A stretch of DNA of 64,000 nt. Origin: Micrococcaceae bacterium Sec5.1. Its GTDB lineage: Bacteria > Actinomycetota > Actinomycetes > Actinomycetales > Micrococcaceae. This document shows, one piece after another, positions 27,539 through 36,202 of the stretch. The DNA is taken from assembly GCA_039636795.1 (NCBI GenBank), contig CP143430.1:620001-684000 (forward strand), read 5' to 3'. The notes under the pieces are model-generated. The model had not been told where the DNA came from, made no database searches, and saw only the letters and a list, made by a program, of their open reading frames with translations. Both the position numbers and the translations under genes were made by a program. How positions within the stretch are numbered: the first letter of the stretch is position 1; each line of letters starts with the position of its first letter.

Positions 27539-28555
27539 CTAGGGGAGGCGTGGATCGACCTGGAGTTTGGGGCCGGGGCCCGCCTGGGGAGTCTTCTTGC
27601 CGGCGAAGGCATCGGCGAGCCCTTCAAGTCCGACTGTGGAGTGCACCAGCGGCCGGGGGTCAACAGAGCCGTCAGCGAATCGCTGGATAGTTTCTGCAAG
27701 ACCGCCGGATGCCCCAAGAATTCCGACGGCGGTGACGTCCTTCAGTGCCAGGTCCCGGGTGTCGATGAGGCTTGGGGTGCCGGACAAACCCACGTAAACC
27801 ACGCGCTTGCCCGGTTCAACGAGCCTCAACGCCGCAGCGGGGAGTGAGGGCGCATTGGAGGCGTCGATGACCGCATCGAAGGGCAGGGCGGGAAGGTTCT
27901 CTCCTGACCAGACTCCGGCGAAGCCGAAGGTCCTGGCGAATTCGAGTGATGATGCAGACCGCCCCAGAAGGTGAACTTCTGCCTTCTCCGTCTTGGCAAA
28001 CATCGCGGCCAGGAGGCCAATGGTGCCGGCGCCGGTGACAAGCACGCGGTCGCCGGGCTGAAGGTTGGCAGCCTGGACTGCACGCAGTGCGTTCCCGCCT
28101 GGTTCGACCATTGCCCCGGACACGTCGTCAACAGAATCAGGCAACAGATGCAGGGAGCTGGCAGGGACTACAAGCTGTTCCGCCAAGGCTCCCGGCCATC
28201 CGTTCCGGACTCCTACCTCGTACCGGAGGTCGCAGACGTGATGGCGTCCCGTCAGGCATCTGTGGCAGGAACCGCAGCCAAGCATGGTATCGCCGGTGGT
28301 TCTTTGGGCTAGGAGTTGTTTACTTACCCCGTCACCCACTGCAGAGATGGTTCCGCACCACTCATGGCCCAGCTGGATGGGGTAGGCTGCGAAGCCCTCT
28401 TTGAGATAGGCCATTTCGCCGGTGAAGAGCTCGATGTCGGTGCCGCAAACTCCGACACGGCTGACATCAACAACGACCTGGCCCGGCCGGGCCTTGGGCG
28501 GTGCAACGTCTTGGACTTCAGCTTCACCTGGCCCGGTGACGATAAATGCCCGCAT
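27539..28555 (-). CDS. Zinc-dependent medium-chain alcohol/sugar dehydrogenase
   Basis: A 338-aa MDR enzyme oxidising a sugar or sugar-acid hydroxyl with NAD(P). The catalytic zinc site is VGVCGTDIELF plus GHEW; the structural zinc site is CGSCHRCLTGRHHVC. The Rossmann motif is VLVTGAGTIGLLAAMF. It is like the Tdh/sorbitol/L-gulonate branch. Its start lies 2 nt after the FAH gene stop, so both are co-transcribed. Its role is either oxidation of the free sugar at C1 or oxidation of the 2-keto-3-deoxy acid at C4; the SDR at 35003 would do the other. Confidence 0.9.
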   Translation of the reverse strand: MRAFIVTGPGEAEVQDVAPPKARPGQVVVDVSRVGVCGTDIELFTGEMAYLKEGFAAYPIQLGHEWCGTISAVGDGVSKQLLAQRTTGDTMLGCGSCHRCLTGRHHVCDLRYEVGVRNGWPGALAEQLVVPASSLHLLPDSVDDVSGAMVEPGGNALRAVQAANLQPGDRVLVTGAGTIGLLAAMFAKTEKAEVHLLGRSASSLEFARTFGFAGVWSGENLPALPFDAVIDASNAPSLPAAALRLVEPGKRVVYVGLSGTPSLIDTRDLALKDVTAVGILGASGGLAETIQRFADGSVDPRPLVHSTVGLEGLADAFAGKKTPQAGPGPKLQVDPRLP

Positions 28556-28557
28556 TG

Positions 28558-29418
28558 TCAGCGTGCGCCGATGACTTGCTGGCGTTGCTGTCCAAGCTGA
28601 CTGATACCGAGCTCCATGACATCATTGGGCTGGAGCCAGACCGGTGGCGTGAAGCCCATGCCCACACCTGGCGGAGTGCCGGTATTAATAAGGTCTCCAG
28701 GCTCGAGCACCATGAATTGGCTGAGGTGATGCACGATGAAGTGCGGATCGAAAATCATGGTGGATGTTGATCCGGTCTGGCGGCGAATTCCGTTGATGTC
28801 CAGCCACATGTCCAGATTCTTCACGTCGTGGATCTCGTCTGCCGTGGCTAGCCAAGGGCCGCAAGGATTGAATGTCTCTGCGGACTTCCCCTTTGCCCAT
28901 TGACCGCCGCGTTCCATCTGAAACGCACGCTCACTGACGTCGTTCACCAGGACGTAGCCGGCGATAGCGTTCGCGGCGTCTTCGACTGAGTCGAGATAGC
29001 TCGTGCGCTGGCCGATGACGATCCCCAGCTCCACTTCCCAATCAGGTTTGGTCGAACCCCGCGGAATCCGGACATCATCGTAGGGTCCCACCAACGTATT
29101 GGGTGACTTGGTAAACAGGATGGGCTCGGCGGGAACTGCCTGGCCAGTTTCGGCTGCATGATCGCTGTAATTCAGGCCGATGCAGAGGATTTGATGCGGG
29201 CGGGCGATGGGGGACCCAATTCTTTCCCCGTCGAACGCAGCAATAGTGCCGGCTGCTGTCCTGTCGGCGACGAGGCGGGCCAACTCGGGCAGCCTGTTCT
29301 GACCGAAGAACTCCTCGTTGAAATCATCAACGACATCAGAGACATCTACATAAGTTTTCTCATCGACGCGGACAACGGGTTTCTCTCGGCCGGCCGGGCC
29401 GATGCGCATGAGGAACAT
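28558..29418 (-). CDS. FAH-family 2,4-diketo-3-deoxy sugar-acid hydrolase
   Basis: A fumarylacetoacetate-hydrolase-fold enzyme (286 aa) that cleaves a C-C bond of a 2,4-diketo acid with a divalent metal. Motifs: ILCIGLNYSDHAAETG, the metal-binding KPDWEVELGIVIG, YVLVNDVSERAFQMERGGQW, KGKSAETFNPCGPWL and NTGTPPGVGMGF. This pattern is the one seen in L-2,4-diketo-3-deoxyrhamnonate hydrolase (LRA6 type) and pentonate counterparts, giving pyruvate plus lactate or glycolate. Catechol or hydroxyphenylacetate pathway hydrolases are less likely because all neighbours are sugar-acid enzymes. Confidence 0.85.
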   Translation of the reverse strand: MFLMRIGPAGREKPVVRVDEKTYVDVSDVVDDFNEEFFGQNRLPELARLVADRTAAGTIAAFDGERIGSPIARPHQILCIGLNYSDHAAETGQAVPAEPILFTKSPNTLVGPYDDVRIPRGSTKPDWEVELGIVIGQRTSYLDSVEDAANAIAGYVLVNDVSERAFQMERGGQWAKGKSAETFNPCGPWLATADEIHDVKNLDMWLDINGIRRQTGSTSTMIFDPHFIVHHLSQFMVLEPGDLINTGTPPGVGMGFTPPVWLQPNDVMELGISQLGQQRQQVIGAR

Positions 29419-29466
29419 GTCAACAAACTCCTGGTTTAGTGGGGCGAATTGGGGCTGGTTCAGTTA

Positions 29467-30240
29467 TTAGGCGGCGGTGCCGGTCTGCGATCTGCCGGAA
29501 ACAATCGCCCGGATGGCATCAATATCATCCACAAGACGCTTCAAGGGTGTCCGGTGAGCGAGAGCGCTGATACTGATGGCACCGCTTGGCCTCGTCGGTG
29601 ACGAAAAATGCGCGGCCAGTGCTATGCAGTTCAGCCCCGGTTCGTTTTCCTGATCATCCACGGCGTAGCCCTGCTCACGAATCTGCTTGAAGGCTGCGTG
29701 CAGTTCCGTCGGCGTTGCCAGTGTCTTGCGCGTCGGCTTAGCCAAGGGGCGGTCACCTATCCATTGTGTAATGGAATCGACGTCCGGAAGGGCATAAGCC
29801 AGCAGCAGTTTTCCGACTCCGGTTGCATGTGCCGGATTGCGGCCTCCCACGACTGAAGTCAGTTTCATTGCGCCGCTTGGCGGGTCCACCTTTGAGCGGT
29901 ATACAACGTCCCGTCCTTCCAGGACGGCATAATGAACGGTCTCGCCGAAGCGGTCCGAGAGCTGCTGCAGAATGGGTTGGGCGCGCAGATGATCAGGGCG
30001 TGCCTCGTGATGAGTGAACGCAATCCGCAGAAATTCGTCGCCCAAGAGGTAATGGCCGTGGAAATCCTGTGTAGCCAGGCCACTGCGGCGGAGGGATGCG
30101 AGCGCCCTGTGGATGGTTGGCTTGGGGCTGTCGATGAGACGCGACAGGTTTTCCAGACTTATCCCGTGAGGGTGGTTCCCCAGCTCAAGGAGCACAGCCA
30201 GTACCCTATCGGACCCTACGAGCCGCTTCTCTTCTCCCAT
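29467..30240 (-). CDS. IclR-family regulator, paralogue 2
   Basis: A 257-aa protein: winged helix VGSDRVLAVLLELGNHPHGI, then IDSPKPTIHRALASLRRSGL, and an effector domain (GETVHYAVLEGRDVVYRSKV, GGRNPAHATGVGKLLL, DDQENEPGLNCIALA). It is the same length and motif order as the protein at 25795, so they arose by duplication. It is the first gene of the minus-strand unit continuing into FAH, ADH and lactonase, and divergent from the dehydratase operon. Two good copies of the island box lie between, so it probably controls both halves of the pathway. Confidence 0.92.
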   Translation of the reverse strand: MGEEKRLVGSDRVLAVLLELGNHPHGISLENLSRLIDSPKPTIHRALASLRRSGLATQDFHGHYLLGDEFLRIAFTHHEARPDHLRAQPILQQLSDRFGETVHYAVLEGRDVVYRSKVDPPSGAMKLTSVVGGRNPAHATGVGKLLLAYALPDVDSITQWIGDRPLAKPTRKTLATPTELHAAFKQIREQGYAVDDQENEPGLNCIALAAHFSSPTRPSGAISISALAHRTPLKRLVDDIDAIRAIVSGRSQTGTAA

Positions 30241-30304
30241 GGGCGTCCTCTCTGCTCTAAGAGGCAGGCCCGCCCTGGCTCTTATTCAAAATATTAGACT
30301 GATG

Positions 30305-30397
30305 ATCCACCAATTGGAAAGCTGAGGGTGTGGGTTGCCGTCACGAAGACTAGTCTCTAGTATTCAGACTAGTTGAACGCAGATCCATCAAGTGGAA
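30305..30397. promoter_or_regulatory. Two IclR-type boxes between pathway operons
   Basis: ATCCA-CCAAT-TGGAA (30305-30319) and ATCCA-TCAAG-TGGAA (30383-30397) are the best-preserved copies of the island box and share 11 of 15 positions, including both complete arms. The first lies 65 nt upstream of iclR2. The second ends 9 nt before the dehydratase ATG and overlaps its ribosome-binding region, a position suited to repression. Confidence 0.75.
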
Positions 30398-30406
30398 AGT
30401 AGGCTC

Positions 30407-32122
30407 ATGGGCGAGCTCCGCACCTCCCAGTGGTACGCCGGCAATGACCGGAATGCTTATATCCACCGCGCTTGGATGCGAAGAGGAACCCCTGAAGATT
30501 CGTTTGAGGGAAAACCTCAAATTGCCATCGCCAATACGGCGTCGGATCTAACTCCTTGCAACGCACATCTGGATGAAGTGGCACAGCACGTAAAGATGGG
30601 AATTTGGGAAGCCGGCGGCGTTCCCCTCAACATGCCTGTTGTGTCCCTGGGTGAGACCCAGGTCCGGCCAACTGCCATGCTGTGGCGGAACATGTCAGCG
30701 ATGGCCACCGAAGAGATGCTTCGGGCCAACCCCGTTGACGGGGTTGTACTCCTGGGCGGCTGTGACAAGACCATCCCTGCGCTGCTTATGGCAGCCGCTT
30801 CGGTAGGGATCCCGGCTGTGGTCGTACCCGGGGGGCCGATGGCCACGGGCACGTTCCGGGGACAGGCCTTGGGTTGCGGCACGGACGTTTGGCGTCTCAG
30901 CGAGGAAGTCCGTGGCGGTGAACTTTCCAATAGGGACTTTATGAAGTCCGAGTCCTCCATGATCAGAAGCCGAGGACACTGCAACACCATGGGTACTGCC
31001 TCCACGATGGCGCTGGTGGCTGAGGCGCTGGGAATGGTACTTCCCGGCCTGGCCGGAACTCCGGCGGTGGACAGCAATCTGCTGTCCGGGTCCCATGAAA
31101 CCGGCCGGTTGATTGTGGAAATGGTCGCCCATGGACGCACTCCGCAGGAACTGCTGACGAGGGAGTCATTCCTGAACGCAATCGTGGCACTTGCCGCCAT
31201 TGGCGGTTCCACCAACGCCGTCGTGCACTTATTGGCGATTGCCGGAAGGCTGGGAGTTGAATTGTCCATTGATGATTTCGACCGTGTCGGCTCCTCAGTT
31301 CCTTTGCTGGTTAACCTGCAGCCGTCTGGACGCTATCTGATGGATGACCTGCACCGCGCCGGCGGATTCCTTTCCGTCTTGCGGGAGGTTAAGGACCTGC
31401 TGCACCCTGAAGCGCTGACTGTTACGGGAGAACCGCTGGTCAGTTACCTTGATGATGCCAGGATTTGGGACGAAGAGGTCATTCGCCCAAGGGAGAACCC
31501 GCTGTTGTCGGAGGCTGGCATCGCCATCCTTCGAGGCAACCTCGCCCCGGGCGGTGCTCTTATCAAACCAGCTGCCGCCTCGCCGCATCTGCTTGAGCAC
31601 CGTGGGCCTGCAGTTGTGTTCGACAGCATTGAAGACTTGCATGCCCGCATCGATGACCCGGATCTTGACGTTGACGAGAACTCCGTGTTGATCCTGCGCG
31701 GTTGCGGTCCAAAGGGCTATCCGGGAATGCCTGAAGTTTCCAACATGCCGCTGCCCAAGAAGCTGCTGGCGAAGGGCGTTCGGGACATGGTCCGGATCTG
31801 TGATGGCCGGATGAGTGGAACCGCCTACGGGACTGTTGTGCTGCACGTGACACCGGAGGCCGCTGCCGGTGGCCCGCTGGCCATCGTGCGGACGGGTGAC
31901 ATGATCCGTCTTGACGTCGTGAACCGGACTTTGGACATTGAAGCCGAGCCGAAAGAACTGGCAGAGCGCCGCCCTAGCGATGCCGCAGCGGAGGGTTACG
32001 CCAAACCCGTTCGTGGCTGGGAACGGCTCTATGTGGATCACGTTCTTCAGGCTGACACCGGCGTCGACCTTGATTTCCTGACTGGCGCATCCGGCCCGGA
32101 GGTGTCCCGTGAATCCCACTAA
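30407..32122 (+). CDS. IlvD/EDD-family sugar-acid dehydratase
   Basis: Iron-sulfur dehydratase of 571 aa turning an aldonate into its 2-keto-3-deoxy acid. The cluster and metal motifs of the pentonate/hexonate branch are present: TPCNAHLDEVAQHVK, LLGGCDKTIPALLMAA and SRGHCNTMGTASTMALVAEA. Residues GGSTNAVVHLLAIAGRLGV and GRMSGTAYGTVVLHV complete the family. It is not the housekeeping branched-chain IlvD, since motifs and context point to sugar acids. The ATG at 30407 is preferred over a GTG at 30392 that lies inside the operator. Its end overlaps the next gene by 14 nt. Confidence 0.93.
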   Translation: MGELRTSQWYAGNDRNAYIHRAWMRRGTPEDSFEGKPQIAIANTASDLTPCNAHLDEVAQHVKMGIWEAGGVPLNMPVVSLGETQVRPTAMLWRNMSAMATEEMLRANPVDGVVLLGGCDKTIPALLMAAASVGIPAVVVPGGPMATGTFRGQALGCGTDVWRLSEEVRGGELSNRDFMKSESSMIRSRGHCNTMGTASTMALVAEALGMVLPGLAGTPAVDSNLLSGSHETGRLIVEMVAHGRTPQELLTRESFLNAIVALAAIGGSTNAVVHLLAIAGRLGVELSIDDFDRVGSSVPLLVNLQPSGRYLMDDLHRAGGFLSVLREVKDLLHPEALTVTGEPLVSYLDDARIWDEEVIRPRENPLLSEAGIAILRGNLAPGGALIKPAAASPHLLEHRGPAVVFDSIEDLHARIDDPDLDVDENSVLILRGCGPKGYPGMPEVSNMPLPKKLLAKGVRDMVRICDGRMSGTAYGTVVLHVTPEAAAGGPLAIVRTGDMIRLDVVNRTLDIEAEPKELAERRPSDAAAEGYAKPVRGWERLYVDHVLQADTGVDLDFLTGASGPEVSRESH

Positions 32123-34964
32123 GTCGGTGCTGGAACCCCCGTCCAGGGCGAACCGGGCCTTGATGGAATCGTTGAATCAGGCGGTCCAGGGAAAGGTGCG
32201 TGCACGGATATCGGACCGGCTGGCTTATGCACATGATGCGTCGCATTACCTTCTGACACCGCTTGCCGTGGTCACACCCACATCCGCCCGCGAGGTCGGA
32301 GACCTGTTTAAAGCCTCGTTGCACCACGGCGTGCCACTGACTTTCAGGTCAGGCGGCACCAGCCTTAGCGGCCAGTCCTCAACCGACGGCGTCCTTGTCG
32401 ACACCCGGAGTAACTTCCGCGGTCTCTCGGTCCTCGAAGGCGGCGCGAGGATCAGGTGCGAACCCGGTGCGACCGTGCGGCAGGTGAACGCCAGGCTCGC
32501 CGTCCATGGACGGAAGTTGGGACCAGACCCAGCCAGCGAGTCTGCGTGCACCGTTGGCGGTATTGTGGCCAACAATTCCAGCGGCATGGCCTGCGGAACC
32601 GAGAACAACACCTACCACACTCTGGACTCCGCAGTCCTGGTGCTGGCGAGCGGGACGGTCGTGGATACGGCGGCTCCTGACGCCGGCATGGCGCTCCAGG
32701 ATGCAGAACCTGAACTTCACTCCGGCCTTTTGCGCCTGCGGGACCAGATCAGAAGCGACCCTGGCCATGTCAGGCGGATCGAAGAGCTCTACGCCATCAA
32801 GAACACCATGGGATATGGGATGAATTCATTCCTGGACTTTGATGACCCGGTGGACATCCTCCTGCATCTGGCAGTGGGAAGTGAAGGGACCCTCGCCTTC
32901 ATCGCAGAAGCGACGTTCCGCACCATTGCCCTGAAGCCGCACACAGCCACGGGCCTGCTGTATTTCCGAAGTTTGGCAGACGCTACCGCCTCGCTCCCGG
33001 CATTGGTCGAGTCTGGCTTCGCCACCATCGAATTGCTTGACTCCACATCACTGCTGGTAGCCCAGCAGGACCAGGGAGCAGATGAAGAGCTCCGGGACCT
33101 CCGGGTACAAGGTCATGCCGCCTTGCTGGTCGAGTTCCAGGAGGAAAGTCCGGCGGAACTCCAAGAAGCGATCATCGGCAGCGAAGCCGTACTTGCGGCC
33201 CTTCCCTTGGAAATCCCGGCCCGGCTGACGACTGACTCCCAGCGACGTGCCGCTCTGTGGAATATCCGTAAAGGCCTGTACGCGAGCGTGGCTGGAAACC
33301 GGCCATCAGGAACCACAGCGCTGTTGGAGGACATCGCCGTCCCAGTGGCCAAACTTCTGCCTACCTGTCAAGGGCTGGTGGCGCTCTTCGAAAAGTACGG
33401 CTACGACAGCGCCGTGATCTTCGGGCACGCAAAGGACGGCAACATCCACTTCCTGCTCAATGAAAGGCTCGAAGAGCACGGCGAAGGTTCAACCCTTCAG
33501 CGATACGCCGACTTCACCGAGGAAATGGTTGACCTGGTGCTGTCCAACGGGGGAACTTTAAAGGCCGAACACGGAACGGGCCGGATCATGGCTCCTTTCG
33601 TGCGCCGTCAGTATGGGGACCAGCTGTATCAATTCATGCGGGACATCAAAAGCCTGTTTGACCCAGAAGGAATCCTGAACCCGGGCATTCTTCTTAATGA
33701 TGACCCGACGTTCCACCTCTCGCATCTAAAGACCTCCCCGCCGGTGGAAAAAGAAGTGGACCGCTGTGTCGAGTGTGGTTACTGCGAGCCCGTTTGTCCC
33801 AGCAAAGACATAACTCTTACACCACGACAACGGATAGTTCTGCGCCGCGAAATTGCCCGTGCAGAACTACAAGGCCAAAGCCAGCTGAAAGCACAGCTGG
33901 AAAAGGAATATGAGTACGACGGCATCGATACCTGCGCTGTGGATGGCATGTGCCAGACCGCCTGCCCCGTTCTCATCGACACAGGCGAGCTGGTTAAACG
34001 CCTGCGCTCCGAAAGCCGTTCCCGCGTTGAGCAGACAGCTTGGAAGGCGGCTGCCGGGAATTGGGGGGCTGTTTCCAAACTTGGCGGCTTGGCTCTGACA
34101 GCAGTCAAACATCTCCCGCCGCCGTTGGTAACGGGGGCTTCCGAAGCAGCAAGGATCGTCGTCGGCCGCGAGCAGATACCGAGGTGGGACGCGGACCTGC
34201 CCGCCGGCGGTTCTGTTCGCCGCCCTCTGGCTGCAACGGAACCGAAGGCGGTCTACCTGGCGGCATGCATCAGCACCATGTTTGGTCCAGCATCCGGAAG
34301 CCAAGGAGTGGCATCTGCATTCCTGGAGCTGTGCAGCCGTGCAGGGGTTGAAGTCACGGTTCCGGCGGGAATTACTGACTTATGCTGCGGCACGCCCTGG
34401 AAGTCCAAGGGCATGACAGACGGATACGACGTGATGCGCAGAAAAGTGTTGCCGGTGCTGCTCGAGGCAACCCGCAACGGGGAATTGCCCATCGTGTGTG
34501 ACGCGGCATCCTGCACCGAGGGGCTCGAAAGGCTCCTGGCCGTCGTGGGAGAAGAGCCCCGCCTGCGCACCCTGGATGCGGTTGCCTTCGTCGATGAACA
34601 CGTGCTCGCGCATTTGCCAAAGGGCAGCCCCTTCGCCAGCCTGTCATTACACCCGACGTGCTCCTCGACACGAATGGGCCTTAACCCTGCCTTGGCCCGT
34701 GTGGCAGCAGTAGTGGCTGACGAAGTAGTCATTTCCGAAGACTGGGGCTGCTGCGCCTTTGCCGGGGACAGGGGAATGCTCCGTCCTGAACTCACAGCCT
34801 CCGCGACCGCAAGGGAAGCGCGCTCGGTCAATGCACGCCCTTTTGATGCCTATGCATCTGTCAACAGAACCTGCGAGATGGGCATGACCCGGGCTACGGG
34901 GCACGAATACCGCCACATACTCGAACTTTTGGCATCAACAACCTCAAAAACAACAACCAAGTGA
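32109..34964 (+). CDS. FAD-linked D-2-hydroxyacid (D-lactate/glycolate-type) dehydrogenase with 4Fe-4S and CCG domains
   Basis: A 951-aa membrane-associated respiratory enzyme fusing GlcD-like and GlcF-like parts. FAD_binding_4 (about 50-190): VTPTSAREVGDLFKAS, FRSGGTSLSGQSSTDGV, VGGIVANNSSGMACGT. FAD-oxidase C-domain (230-530). Two 4Fe-4S sets: CVECGYCEPVCP (C553 on) and CAVDGMCQTACP (C609 on). A cysteine-rich CCG domain follows (LCCGTPWKSKG, C759-760). The family oxidises D-lactate, glycolate or similar D-2-hydroxyacids and passes electrons to quinone or cytochrome. The GTG start overlaps the dehydratase end. The hydroxyacid released by the FAH hydrolase is the natural substrate candidate. 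Confidence 0.9.
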   Translation: MNPTKSVLEPPSRANRALMESLNQAVQGKVRARISDRLAYAHDASHYLLTPLAVVTPTSAREVGDLFKASLHHGVPLTFRSGGTSLSGQSSTDGVLVDTRSNFRGLSVLEGGARIRCEPGATVRQVNARLAVHGRKLGPDPASESACTVGGIVANNSSGMACGTENNTYHTLDSAVLVLASGTVVDTAAPDAGMALQDAEPELHSGLLRLRDQIRSDPGHVRRIEELYAIKNTMGYGMNSFLDFDDPVDILLHLAVGSEGTLAFIAEATFRTIALKPHTATGLLYFRSLADATASLPALVESGFATIELLDSTSLLVAQQDQGADEELRDLRVQGHAALLVEFQEESPAELQEAIIGSEAVLAALPLEIPARLTTDSQRRAALWNIRKGLYASVAGNRPSGTTALLEDIAVPVAKLLPTCQGLVALFEKYGYDSAVIFGHAKDGNIHFLLNERLEEHGEGSTLQRYADFTEEMVDLVLSNGGTLKAEHGTGRIMAPFVRRQYGDQLYQFMRDIKSLFDPEGILNPGILLNDDPTFHLSHLKTSPPVEKEVDRCVECGYCEPVCPSKDITLTPRQRIVLRREIARAELQGQSQLKAQLEKEYEYDGIDTCAVDGMCQTACPVLIDTGELVKRLRSESRSRVEQTAWKAAAGNWGAVSKLGGLALTAVKHLPPPLVTGASEAARIVVGREQIPRWDADLPAGGSVRRPLAATEPKAVYLAACISTMFGPASGSQGVASAFLELCSRAGVEVTVPAGITDLCCGTPWKSKGMTDGYDVMRRKVLPVLLEATRNGELPIVCDAASCTEGLERLLAVVGEEPRLRTLDAVAFVDEHVLAHLPKGSPFASLSLHPTCSSTRMGLNPALARVAAVVADEVVISEDWGCCAFAGDRGMLRPELTASATAREARSVNARPFDAYASVNRTCEMGMTRATGHEYRHILELLASTTSKTTTK

Positions 34965-35002
34965 TCCCTGCCCGGGCAGAGGGTCCAGACAAAGGACAAA
35001 TC

Positions 35003-35680
35003 ATGGCGCGCAAAGCGGTCATTACAGGAGGCATCAGCGGCCTCGGCGCAGCCTGCGCAGAACGCCTGGCAGCCGACGGCATCGAGATCATTACTGTCGA
35101 CATCTGTGAGGGAGCCGACGTCGTTCTGGACATCGCCGATTCCGCAGCGGTTGGACATGCCGCAGATGCCATCGGGCCTGTGGACATACTCATCAACAGC
35201 GCCGGCATCGTGGGCCCAAACAAGCCCTTCTGGGAAGTAAGCGATGAGGACTGGAAACGCACCTTCGCCGTTAACGTGGACGGCACGTTTAACCTCTGCC
35301 GGGCATTCGCCCCCGCCATGGCAGAGAAGGGGTGGGGACGAATTGTTAACTTCGCCAGCATGGCAGGGAAAGACGGCAACCCAAACATGGTGGCGTACTC
35401 GGCTACGAAGGCCGCAGTAATAGGGTTGACCAAGACCATGGGCAAAGACCTGGCCAAACGCGGCGTACTGGTCAATGCCATCGCGCCGGCGGTCGTTGCG
35501 ACCCCGATGAACTCGTCAACGGCCCCCGCCGTCCTTGAGCACATTACCAGCCTGATACCCATGAACCGCGTGGGCCGGCCCGAAGAGGTAGCTGAACTAG
35601 TAGCCTGGCTGGCTTCTGACAAGTGCAGCTTTTCAACGGGGGCTGTCTACGACATCTCGGGCGGCCGCGCCACGTATTAA
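35003..35680 (+). CDS. Short-chain dehydrogenase/reductase of the sugar-acid pathway
   Basis: A 225-aa classical SDR. The cofactor loop is TGGISGLGAACAERL, followed by VDIC with an acidic residue suited to NAD. NSAGIVGPNKPFW is present, and the catalytic Ser/Tyr/Lys lie in NFASMAG and MVAYSATKAAVIGLTK. The ATG at 35003 follows AAAGGA. It is the last gene of the dehydratase-oxidase operon. In known hydrolytic deoxysugar pathways an SDR oxidises the 2-keto-3-deoxy acid at C4 or the sugar at C1; either fits here. Confidence 0.92.
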   Translation: MARKAVITGGISGLGAACAERLAADGIEIITVDICEGADVVLDIADSAAVGHAADAIGPVDILINSAGIVGPNKPFWEVSDEDWKRTFAVNVDGTFNLCRAFAPAMAEKGWGRIVNFASMAGKDGNPNMVAYSATKAAVIGLTKTMGKDLAKRGVLVNAIAPAVVATPMNSSTAPAVLEHITSLIPMNRVGRPEEVAELVAWLASDKCSFSTGAVYDISGGRATY

Positions 35681-36202
35681 CAGACTGAGAGCCTGCCACC
35701 CATCCTGCCGATCCTGCCATCCGAGTGCTTCGAAGTCGACGAAGGTCCGTCCTGGGGGGTATGGGGGTCGTCGTGGCGCATCTTTCGCGGCGGAAGGAAG
35801 GAGACTACCTGCATGGTATGGATTAGCCGCCCCTGGGGCGCCCGGTTCGGACGCCCAATTGCGCCACCGGCTTGTCCATGGGGAAGCGGTGGCTGCGCGC
35901 AGGCTTGCACCCTGTCTGAGCGTCGGCTGCCTGAAAAAAGTACTCGCGCGGGGTGGTCATTTTCAGCTGGTTGGAACTATACTCCAATAAGCGGAACTGT
36001 TGTAAACTAAACCTGAAGCAGCGGGGAGCCCCGGTGGCAACACCTACCCCTTGGTTCGGGCAAGTCATTGCAAGTAATTGATACGTTCCACTTAATTTAG
36101 AAATCCGCGAAACATAGCTTTTTTACGCGAATCGCCAAAGCTACGCCGAAGCTCGTAACCCGGCAGCTTGTGCGAGATCGCACAGGAGCACGAAGGAGTG
36201 TC
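35681..36202. promoter_or_regulatory. Intergenic region with IclR-type boxes before the ABC importer
   Basis: This 522-bp gap has no supportable gene. CTCCA-ATAAG-CGGAA (35982-35996) fits the island box and overlaps an inverted repeat TTGGA-N7-TCCAA (35971-35987). A second, half-preserved copy starts with GTTCCACTTA (36085-36094), the same ten bases found at 49595 before the GH78 gene. Both probably control the transporter operon. The first 270 bp show nothing recognisable. Confidence 0.6.

Noticed and set aside
35823..36068. 81-codon minus-strand frame in the gap before the ABC importer
   Set aside because: No ribosome site or domain, and it crosses operator-like repeats.
36085..36103. Full IclR box at 36086
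   Set aside because: Only the left arm (TTCCA) is preserved and the right arm reads TTTAG, so I count it as a half-site only.
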